Shown here piece by piece: positions 1 to 6,129 of a stretch of DNA of 6,129 nt (its first letter is position 1; each line of letters opens with the position of its first letter). Under the pieces are notes generated by a model. The model searched no databases, was not told the DNA's origin, and saw only the letters and a program-made list of their open reading frames with translations. The position numbers and the translations under genes are program-made. This stretch comes from Lysobacteraceae bacterium (GTDB lineage Bacteria; Pseudomonadota; Gammaproteobacteria; Xanthomonadales; Xanthomonadaceae): contig JAIXTZ010000187.1 in NCBI GenBank assembly GCA_027483745.1, forward strand, positions 1 to 6,129. Reading direction: 5' to 3'.

Positions 1-1182
<1,182 letters not shown>

Positions 1183-1185
1183 GGC

Positions 1186-1201
1186 GCGGGCCTCAGCCCG
1201 C
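1186..1201. terminator. Possible short hairpin at the convergent holC/pepP 3' ends
   Basis: Six perfect GC pairs (GCGGGC with GCCCGC) around the four-base loop CTCA, four bases after the holC stop and overlapping the pepP stop codon. It is the only hairpin I see between these convergent genes, and it could serve both directions. Neither side has a T-run, so it is not a textbook intrinsic terminator; it may be only an mRNA 3'-end barrier or chance in GC-rich DNA. Confidence 0.3.
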
Positions 1202-2521
1202 CATCCAGACCTCGACCGCGTCGGCATCCTTCGGCACCGCACCCGTCAGCACGTCGCTCCCGTCGTCGGTGATGTGCACCTCGTCCTCGATGCGGATGCC
1301 GATACCGCGCCACTTGGCCGGCACCTTCGCCTCCGGCGCGATGTAGAGGCCGGGCTCCACCGTGAAGACCATGCCGGGCTCGAGCAGGCGCGACTCGCCG
1401 GCCACCTTGTAGTCGCCGACATCGTGCACGTCGAGGCCGATCCAGTGCCCGGTCTTGTGCATGTAGAAGGCCTTGTAGGCCTCGCTTTCCAAGGCTTTCT
1501 TCAACGTACCTTTGAGCAGCCCCAGCGAGAGCAGGCCCTCGGTCAGCACCTCGACGGCCGCGTCATGCACCGCTGCGTACGGGCGGCCCGGCAGCGCCTG
1601 GGCGATCGCCGCGGCCTGCGCCGAAAGCACCAGGTCGTACAGCGCCCGCTGCTCCTTCGAATAGCGACCATTCACGGGCCAGGTGCGGGTGATGTCGCTG
1701 GCGTAGCCGCGGAACTCCGCGCCGGCGTCGCAGAGCAGCAGGTCGCCGTCGCGCAGCGCGCCGTTGTTGGCGACGTAGTGCAGCACACAGCCATTGGGGC
1801 CGGCACCGACGATGGGGTTGTAGGCCGGGACGCAGTCGTGCGCGCGCCACACGCCCCAAAGCGCCGCCTCCACTTCGAACTCGCGCCCTCCGGCGCGGGT
1901 CGCGCGCATCGCGGCCTTCTGCGCCTCGGCCGCGACGCTCGCCGCGAAGCGCATCTGCTTCAGCTCTGCCGGCGACTTGAACAGCCGGAGTTCGTGCAGC
2001 AGATGGCCCAGCTCGAGGAACTCGTGTGGCGACTGCGCGCCCTGCCGCGCCTGCGCGCGCACCCGGTTCACCCAGCCGATCAGCTTGAGGTCGAAGTCGG
2101 TGTCGCGGCCGAAGTGGTAATAGACACGCGAGCGGCCCTCCAGCAGGCCGGGCAGGATCTCGTCGATGTCATCAATCGGATACGCATCGTCGATGCCGTA
2201 GCCGGCGACGGCGCCTTCCGGCCCCGCGCGCCGTCCGTCCCAGAGTTCGCGCTCGGGGTGGCGCTCGCGGCAGAACAGCAGGGTCTCGCCATGGGCGCGC
2301 CCCGGCACCAGCACCAGCACGGCCTCCGGCTCGGGGAAGCCCGTGAGATAGAGGAAGTCAGAGTCCTGCCGGTACGGATGGTGTGTGTCGTGGCTGCGGA
2401 TGCGCTCGGGCGCGGCCGGCAGGATGAGGATGGCGTCGTCCTGGGCCATCTGCAGGAGGGCACGGCGGCGGCGCTGGTACTCGCCCTTCGCGACGTCGGC
2501 GGGGGCCCTCGTTACCGCCAT
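1193..2521 (-). CDS. pepP: Xaa-Pro aminopeptidase P (M24B family)
   Basis: Cytosolic dimanganese enzyme that cleaves the N-terminal residue from peptides with proline in second position. The product has 442 residues; E. coli PepP has 441. Residues about 10-130 form the aminopeptidase-P N-terminal domain (HHPYRQDSDFLYLTGFPEPE at 47-66), and residues about 180-440 the pita-bread catalytic domain. All five metal ligands are present: Asp265, Asp276 (SDITRTWPVNG), His359 (TGHWIGLDVHDVGDY), Glu389 (TVEPGLY) and Glu412 (IRIEDEV). The catalytic histidines 248, 355 and 366 are also in place. I chose the ATG at 2521 rather than an in-frame start upstream at 2560 because it overlaps the ygfB stop by one base (TGATG), which suggests reinitiation, and gives the normal length; the extra upstream residues are an arginine-rich shadow of ygfB. 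ubiH, the usual next gene, is absent. Confidence 0.97.
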   Translation of the reverse strand: MAVTRAPADVAKGEYQRRRRALLQMAQDDAILILPAAPERIRSHDTHHPYRQDSDFLYLTGFPEPEAVLVLVPGRAHGETLLFCRERHPERELWDGRRAGPEGAVAGYGIDDAYPIDDIDEILPGLLEGRSRVYYHFGRDTDFDLKLIGWVNRVRAQARQGAQSPHEFLELGHLLHELRLFKSPAELKQMRFAASVAAEAQKAAMRATRAGGREFEVEAALWGVWRAHDCVPAYNPIVGAGPNGCVLHYVANNGALRDGDLLLCDAGAEFRGYASDITRTWPVNGRYSKEQRALYDLVLSAQAAAIAQALPGRPYAAVHDAAVEVLTEGLLSLGLLKGTLKKALESEAYKAFYMHKTGHWIGLDVHDVGDYKVAGESRLLEPGMVFTVEPGLYIAPEAKVPAKWRGIGIRIEDEVHITDDGSDVLTGAVPKDADAVEVWMAG

Positions 2522-3060
2522 CAGTGCAGGCGCTTGCGGTCGCCGGCGGCGGCGAGGCAATCACCGTGGATCAGCAAGGCCGCCACGCGGACGAACTCCT
2601 CGAGCTCGACCAGCGCTTCCTCGTCGGCCTCGGGATCGTCGTAGCTGACGTCCGATTCGGCGATGCGGGCGACATCGGCCAAGGCTTCGCGCGCTTCCTC
2701 GCCGAGCTTCGGCTCGATGCCGGCCAAGCCGACGCCACCAAGGAAGCCGCGGCACCAGGCCACCAACGCTTCGCCACGTTCGGCCACCGGCGCTTCGTCG
2801 TCAGGCAGCAGCAATTCGAGGCCGAAGTCGGTCTCCCCAAGCTGCTCGACGGTGGCGGCATCAAGACGGCCAAGGGCCGACGACGCGGGCGGCAGCGGCA
2901 CGGTGTCGTCGCCCATCGCCTCGGCAAGCCAGTTCGCGCGCAACGGGTGGCCGCAGCGCAGGGCGCACAGCGATCCGTGAAGCTCGGATGGATCAACGGA
3001 GAGGGCCAGCGCGCCGATCTGCTCGGCCACCGCGGCATAGGAGGGCAAGGGCTCGGACAT
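2521..3060 (-). CDS. ygfB: YgfB / UPF0149 family protein
   Basis: An acidic 179-residue member of the YgfB/UPF0149 family (E. coli protein 192 residues). Visible family marks are the early ELHGSLCALRCG block (26-37), the AWCRGFLGG turn (101-109), a DVARIAESD segment (129-137), and the C-terminal acidic helix EEALVELEEFVRVAALLIH (147-165). There are no membrane segments or signal peptide, so it is probably a soluble all-helical cytosolic protein. Its biochemical role is not settled; in Pseudomonas aeruginosa YgfB is reported to affect expression of an AmpD amidase and beta-lactam resistance, which cannot be assumed here. I use the ATG at 3060; a TTG five codons upstream (3075) is possible but less likely. 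No strong Shine-Dalgarno sequence precedes it. It is the first gene of the leftward operon and is translationally linked to pepP, the classic gammaproteobacterial order. Confidence 0.92.
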   Translation of the reverse strand: MSEPLPSYAAVAEQIGALALSVDPSELHGSLCALRCGHPLRANWLAEAMGDDTVPLPPASSALGRLDAATVEQLGETDFGLELLLPDDEAPVAERGEALVAWCRGFLGGVGLAGIEPKLGEEAREALADVARIAESDVSYDDPEADEEALVELEEFVRVAALLIHGDCLAAAGDRKRLH

Positions 3061-3086
3061 TTCACGCGACCGCAATCAGTAAACGC

Positions 3087-3115
3087 AGTCTACCAGCGCG
3101 CACCGCGCTTGGTGC
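3087..3115 (-). promoter_or_regulatory. Candidate promoter for ygfB-pepP
   Basis: Read leftward, TAGACT at 3092-3087 is a fair -10 element. It would place the transcript start near 3080, about 20 bases before the ygfB ATG. The -35 position 17 bases upstream (3115-3110) reads GCACCA, which is poor. It is back to back with the rightward candidate promoter and shares its -35 region. Confidence 0.35.
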
Positions 3116-3137
3116 CCGCCCGCCCCCTGCGTACACT
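3109..3137 (+). promoter_or_regulatory. Candidate sigma70-type promoter for the GGDEF-EAL gene
   Basis: TTGGTG (3109-3114) and TACACT (3132-3137) are separated by exactly 17 bases, giving a start near 3144 and a leader of about 31 bases before the ATG at 3175. A GAGG at 3159-3162 could act as ribosome binding site, though its 12-base spacing is long. This is the best-formed promoter in the window for a protein gene, and it may drive the whole GGDEF-EAL / coiled-coil / zapA run. Confidence 0.5.
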
Positions 3138-3174
3138 GCCGTTCTTGCCGGCGACCCCGAGGCGACCACCCGCA

Positions 3175-5391
3175 ATGCCCGCTGCCCCTTTCGCAGCCGA
3201 AGCTTGGTTCCTGGTGGTCGTGCTCGGCGTGACCCTCGCCGCCGTGCTGCTCGCGAGGGCGCGTTCAAGGCGGGCCCGCCACGCGGAAGACGATCTGCAC
3301 CTGGGCCAGATCCGACGGCTGAAGCAGCAGATCGACCTCATTCTGGCGTCGTCGGGCGATGTGTTCTGGGAGCTCGACGTACGCACCGGCACGCTCGCGC
3401 GCCGCGGCATCCAGCGGATTGCCGGTGCCTCCGCCCCGGACGAGATGCCGCTGGCGAAATGGCGCGAGGAGGCGGTCCATCCTGACGACGTGGAACGCCT
3501 GCGCAGCCTCGTCGAACGCCACGTCAACGGCGAAACGGAGTTCTTCGAATCCGAGCACCGGATCCGCCACGAGGACGGCGACTGGCGCTGGGTGCGCGCG
3601 CGCGGGAAGGTCACCGACCGCGATGCCGCCGGGAAGGCCGTCAAGCTGAGCGGCACCACGCGCGACATCCAAGACCTCCGGCGCGCCGAGCGCGAGACCC
3701 GCGTGGCCTACGAGGTCTTCCGCAGCATGAGCGAGGCGGTTTCCGTGATCGACCTCGACTTCACGTTCGTCGCCGTCAACCCGGCCTTCTCGCGAATCAC
3801 GGGTTACAGCGAAGGCGACGTGCTCGGCTTGCCCTCCAACCTGCTCGACTCGTCCCAGCACAGCGCCGAGTTCTACCAGCGAGTCCGCGGCATCGTGGTC
3901 CGCAGCGGCCACTGGAGTGGCGAGATGTGGCAGCGCCGCAAGGACGGCGGGGAGTTCCTGAGCTGGATCGAGCTCTCCGAAGTCACCGACGCCAGCCAGC
4001 ACCGCACCCACTTCGTCGCCGTCGTCAATGACATCACCCAGAAGAAGCGCGCCGAGCAGGAACTGCGCTACCTCGCCAACTACGACACGCTCACCGGTCT
4101 ACCGAACCGCACCCTGCTGTCCGAGCGCCTCTCCCGCGCCATCATCCGCGCGCGACGGCAGGAGAGCCGTGTCGCGGTGCTGTTCATCGACCTCGACCAC
4201 TTCAAGGACATCAACGACTCGCTGGGCCACGCTGCCGGCGATCGCCTGCTGAAGGCGGCCGCGGCGCGCCTGCAGGCCGCGGTTGGTCCCACCGACACCG
4301 TGGCGCGGCTCGGTGGCGACGAGTTCACGATCATCGTCGAGGACCTCGACGGTGTCGATTCGGCGGAGCGCCTCGCGCGCGAACTGCTCGCCGCGTTCAG
4401 CCTCCCACTCGAGGTGGACGAGCGCCACAACGTGAGCATCACCCCGTCCATCGGCATCAGCCTGTACCCCGACCACGCGATGGTGCCGACCGACCTGCTG
4501 AAGTTCGCCGACACCGCGATGTACCAGGCGAAGTCGCAAGGCCGGAACACCTTCGAGATCTACGACGAGGCGATGGACGCCGAGGCCCGCAGGCGCGCCG
4601 CCCTGCTCGCCGCCCTGCGGCGTGCCCTGGCACAAGACGAATTCCGCCTTGTCTTCCAGCCGCGTCTGAGCCTGCGCAGCGACCGCATCGTCGGCGTCGA
4701 AGCCCTGCTCCGCTGGCGCTCTGCCGAGCTCGGCGACGTCAGTCCCGTCGAGTTCATCCCGCTGGCCGAGGAAAGCGGGCTGATCCTTGGCATCGGCGAG
4801 TGGGTGATGCACGAAGCCTGCCGCACCCTGCGCCGCTGGCGCGACGACGGCCTCATCGACGTCTCATGCAGCATCAACGTCTCGGTGCTGCAGCTGCTTC
4901 GCGCGCCGCTCGCGGAGCAGCTCCGCAAGATCCTCGCCGAGACGGGGGTGCCGCCCGGCCGCATCGAGCTGGAGGTCACCGAGAGCATGGTCATGCAGAA
5001 CGCCGAGCAGACCCTGGCCGTCCTGCACCAGCTGCGCGATGTCGGCGTCCGCGTGGCCATCGACGACTTCGGCACCGGCTACTCGTCGCTGATCTACCTC
5101 AAGCGCCTGCCGATCGACACGCTGAAGATCGACAAAGAGTTTATCGGCGACCTCACCGACGACCCGGACGACAAGGCCATCACCGCAACCATCATCACCA
5201 TGGCCCATTCACTCGGCCTGCACGTGGTCGCCGAGGGCGTGGAGAGCGCGGCCCAGCTCGGCTACCTCCGCGGCCAGGGCTGCGATGAGGTCCAAGGCTA
5301 CTGGCTGTCGCGCCCGCTCGAGACCCCGCAGGCCTTCGCCTTCATCCGCGAGCGCAACGAATCCCCGCGGAGCGGCGCGAGCGCCGCTTGA
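3175..5391 (+). CDS. Membrane-anchored PAS-PAS-GGDEF-EAL cyclic-di-GMP signalling protein
   Basis: A 738-residue protein that should make and/or degrade cyclic di-GMP. The order is: one hydrophobic segment (about 9-28) followed by an Arg-rich stop (28-36), anchoring it in the inner membrane with almost nothing outside; a PAS_3-like domain (about 55-170, with EHRIRHEDGDWRWVRARG); a second PAS/PAC (about 176-293, with NPAFSRITGYSEGDVLG); GGDEF (about 296-461); EAL (about 474-724). The cyclase site has FIDLDHFK (Asp339) and an intact GGDEF (380-384), but the I-site RxxD is GPTD (371-374), lacking Arg. The EAL site looks complete: EALLRW (Glu509), Asn568, VTES (Glu603), DDFGTGYSS (Asp630, Asp631), LKID (Lys651), AEGVE (Glu687) and QGY (Gln707). 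Phosphodiesterase activity is therefore likely and cyclase activity possible. The ATG at 3175 is chosen because it directly precedes the membrane segment; the open frame further upstream is antisense to ygfB. The sensed signal is unknown. Confidence 0.95.
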   Translation: MPAAPFAAEAWFLVVVLGVTLAAVLLARARSRRARHAEDDLHLGQIRRLKQQIDLILASSGDVFWELDVRTGTLARRGIQRIAGASAPDEMPLAKWREEAVHPDDVERLRSLVERHVNGETEFFESEHRIRHEDGDWRWVRARGKVTDRDAAGKAVKLSGTTRDIQDLRRAERETRVAYEVFRSMSEAVSVIDLDFTFVAVNPAFSRITGYSEGDVLGLPSNLLDSSQHSAEFYQRVRGIVVRSGHWSGEMWQRRKDGGEFLSWIELSEVTDASQHRTHFVAVVNDITQKKRAEQELRYLANYDTLTGLPNRTLLSERLSRAIIRARRQESRVAVLFIDLDHFKDINDSLGHAAGDRLLKAAAARLQAAVGPTDTVARLGGDEFTIIVEDLDGVDSAERLARELLAAFSLPLEVDERHNVSITPSIGISLYPDHAMVPTDLLKFADTAMYQAKSQGRNTFEIYDEAMDAEARRRAALLAALRRALAQDEFRLVFQPRLSLRSDRIVGVEALLRWRSAELGDVSPVEFIPLAEESGLILGIGEWVMHEACRTLRRWRDDGLIDVSCSINVSVLQLLRAPLAEQLRKILAETGVPPGRIELEVTESMVMQNAEQTLAVLHQLRDVGVRVAIDDFGTGYSSLIYLKRLPIDTLKIDKEFIGDLTDDPDDKAITATIITMAHSLGLHVVAEGVESAAQLGYLRGQGCDEVQGYWLSRPLETPQAFAFIRERNESPRSGASAA

Positions 5392-5423
5392 CCGTCTTTC
5401 CCATCGCCGACCAAGATGCCGCC

Positions 5424-5648
5424 ATGAGTCGACATCCCGATCCGCGCGACGACCTCGCGACGCTCGCTGCCCGCATCGACGCCCTCGTTGCGGTCGTGCA
5501 GCGGCTCTCCGACGAGAACCGGCGACTGGCACAGGCCCAAGAGCAGCTGGCCGGCGAACGCGCCCAGCTGCTGTCGAAGAACGAGCAGGCGCGCAGTCGC
5601 GTCGAAGCGATGATCCAGCGCCTGAAGTCGATGGAGGCCAACCCGTGA
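5424..5648 (+). CDS. Small coiled-coil protein, TIGR02449 family
   Basis: A 74-residue, highly charged protein that is almost entirely a predicted coiled coil: an N-terminal DLATLAARIDALVAVVQRLS heptad pattern, a central ENRRL...QEQL stretch, and the conserved family ending LLSKNEQARSRVEAMIQRLK. This matches the short TIGR02449 proteins encoded directly before zapA in pseudomonads and xanthomonads. Its function is not established; its size, coiled coil and position suggest a ZapB-like division partner, which is inference. I chose the ATG at 5424, 32 bases after the preceding stop. A TTG at 5388 overlapping that stop would add 12 residues not typical of the family. No convincing Shine-Dalgarno precedes the ATG. 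Its stop overlaps the zapA GTG by four bases, so the two are probably translated together. Confidence 0.85.
   Translation: MSRHPDPRDDLATLAARIDALVAVVQRLSDENRRLAQAQEQLAGERAQLLSKNEQARSRVEAMIQRLKSMEANP
5633..5637 (+). promoter_or_regulatory. Strong ribosome binding site for zapA
   Basis: GGAGG lies seven bases before the GTG at 5645, inside the end of the upstream coiled-coil gene. It is the best Shine-Dalgarno in the window and decides the zapA start over longer in-frame options that begin as far back as 5285. Confidence 0.8.
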
Positions 5649-5944
5649 GCGAGGGCGTCAACATCCGCATCCTCGACCGCGAGTTCACCATCGGCTGTCC
5701 GCCGGACGAGCGCGAGTCGCTGCAGGCCGCGGCCCAGTTGCTCGACGCCCGCATGCGCGGCATCCGCGGCGACAACAAGATGGCGGCCTTCGACCGCATC
5801 GCCGTGATCGCCGCGCTGAACCTCGCCGCCGAAGTGAACGCCTTCCGCCGCGAACTCGACGGTCGCGACGGCGAGCTCTCGCGCGGCATCGCCGACCTCA
5901 ACCGCAAGCTCGAATCGCTGCTTGCCGTCCACGCGTCGCGCTGA
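5645..5944 (+). CDS. zapA: Cell division protein ZapA
   Basis: Cytosolic protein that binds FtsZ filaments at midcell and promotes their bundling. The product has 99 residues, a normal ZapA length. The N-terminal globular part shows the family pattern GVNIRILDREFTIGCPPDER (4-23), then a helix SLQAAAQLLDARMRGIR (25-41), an NKMAAFDRIAVIAALNLAAE block (44-63), and a C-terminal coiled coil (about 65-95) used for dimer and tetramer formation. Start choice: GTG at 5645 overlaps the previous stop as GTGA, has a strong ribosome binding site, and places the VNIRILD strand at residue 5 as in other ZapA proteins. 6S RNA follows it directly, the conserved gammaproteobacterial order; in E. coli the next gene is the 5-formyltetrahydrofolate cyclo-ligase gene, which would lie beyond the window. 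Confidence 0.95.
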   Translation: MSEGVNIRILDREFTIGCPPDERESLQAAAQLLDARMRGIRGDNKMAAFDRIAVIAALNLAAEVNAFRRELDGRDGELSRGIADLNRKLESLLAVHASR

Positions 5945-5946
5945 AC

Positions 5947-5988
5947 CACGGCATCGCGCCGCGACGCCCGTCACGGCATGGCGACGCC
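5947..5988. repeat. Imperfect direct repeats between zapA and ssrS
   Basis: CACGGCAT occurs at 5947-5954 and 5972-5979, and GCGACGCC at 5961-5968 and 5981-5988. The two halves look like an imperfect tandem duplication with a few bases lost from the second copy. They fill most of the space upstream of the ssrS -10 element, where activators or a -35 element would sit. Function unknown; chance in GC-rich DNA is possible. Confidence 0.4.
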
Positions 5989-5996
5989 ATTGGACG

Positions 5997-6004
5997 GCTA
6001 TACT
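5997..6004 (+). promoter_or_regulatory. ssrS promoter -10 element, sigma-S-like
   Basis: GCTATACT at 5997-6004 holds a near-consensus -10 (TATACT, 5999-6004) preceded by G and C, which matches the KCTATACT pattern favoured by sigma S. It predicts a start near 6011-6013, exactly where the 6S RNA alignment begins. No recognisable -35 hexamer lies 16-18 bases upstream (GCATGG at 17), which also fits a promoter that sigma S can use. Confidence 0.65.
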
Positions 6005-6011
6005 CCACGCG

Positions 6012-6129
6012 CGTCCTCTGCTGTGCTCGACAGCGTGCGCTAACATTTCGCCTTGACCCATAAATACGGCCCGGGAATTCAGCTTCATCGCCGGTGTGCA
6101 TGTCCGCCCTGCTGCGGAAAGCCTGAACG
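6012..6129 (+). ncRNA. ssrS: 6S RNA (ssrS), 5' part, cut by right edge
   Basis: 6S RNA mimics an open promoter and binds sigma70 RNA polymerase, lowering transcription in stationary phase. About 118 of an expected 180-190 bases are in the window. Several blocks line up in order with E. coli 6S: CTCTG near the 5' end, CCTTGACCCATAAATAC (6051-6067) matching the 5' side of the central bubble, GGTGTGCATG (6093-6102) matching GGTGAGCATG, and AGCCTGAAC near 6120-6128 matching AGCCTTAAAAC. Between the last two, TCCGC (6103-6107) and GCGGA (6114-6118) pair around a six-base loop, which is the terminal hairpin of 6S. Position after zapA and a good -10 element upstream agree. The 5' end is estimated from the promoter, give or take a few bases; the 3' strand that closes the long stem is outside the window. 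Confidence 0.88.

Noticed and set aside
2524..3174. In-frame upstream extension of the GGDEF-EAL gene (217 more codons)
   Set aside because: It is antisense to ygfB and has no domain pattern. The ATG at 3175 sits just before the membrane segment and downstream of a fair promoter.
3265..4011. Leftward open frame of 248 codons opposite the PAS domains
   Set aside because: Shadow of the PAS-PAS-GGDEF-EAL gene; no ribosome binding site or family features.
4099..4812. Leftward open frame of 237 codons opposite the GGDEF and EAL domains
   Set aside because: Antisense to intact, conserved motifs and without recognisable protein features.
5388..5423. TTG start adding 12 residues to the coiled-coil protein
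   Set aside because: Although it overlaps the previous stop, family members normally begin close to the DLxxL heptads, as the ATG at 5424 does.
5285..5644. Longer zapA reading frame starting at 5285
   Set aside because: The added 120 residues overlap the EAL and coiled-coil genes and are arginine-rich noise. The GTG at 5645 has a strong ribosome binding site and gives the normal ZapA length.
5342..6088. Leftward open frames of about 250 codons opposite the coiled-coil gene, zapA and ssrS
   Set aside because: They run through two recognised genes and the 6S RNA and show no family signal.

Overview
The window is GC-rich, gene-dense chromosomal DNA from a gammaproteobacterium. Gene content and neighbourhoods support this class: pepA-holC, ygfB-pepP, and a small coiled-coil gene followed by zapA and 6S RNA. 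The high GC, the compact overlapping genes and the style of the 6S RNA make Xanthomonadales/Lysobacterales or a similar high-GC lineage my best guess. That placement is inference, because nothing here is diagnostic to genus. I see no insertion sequence, phage gene, CRISPR array or tRNA.

Layout. At the left edge, the C-terminal half of leucyl aminopeptidase PepA runs rightward and overlaps holC (DNA polymerase III chi subunit) by four bases. Ten bases after holC, and convergent with it, ends a leftward operon, ygfB-pepP (UPF0149 protein, then Xaa-Pro aminopeptidase P). A 114-bp divergent promoter region separates ygfB from a rightward gene for a 738-residue, membrane-anchored PAS-PAS-GGDEF-EAL protein. 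This is followed closely by a 74-residue TIGR02449-type coiled-coil protein, then zapA (overlapping by four bases), then the 5' two-thirds of 6S RNA (ssrS), which is cut by the right edge.

How they fit together. In E. coli, ygfB-pepP and zapA-ssrS lie back to back on opposite strands. The same arrangement is visible here, but a cyclic-di-GMP signalling gene sits between the two halves and reads into the zapA unit. At the other end, pepP is followed by holC instead of ubiH, and holC by pepP instead of valS, so two conserved neighbourhoods have been joined.

Most of the window is housekeeping. The points that repay a second look are the partial 6S RNA, whose gene is easily missed by protein-only annotation, with its sigma-S-like -10 element; the placement of the c-di-GMP gene upstream of division genes; and the missing I-site arginine in its GGDEF domain. 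I do not find evidence for a wholly new system.
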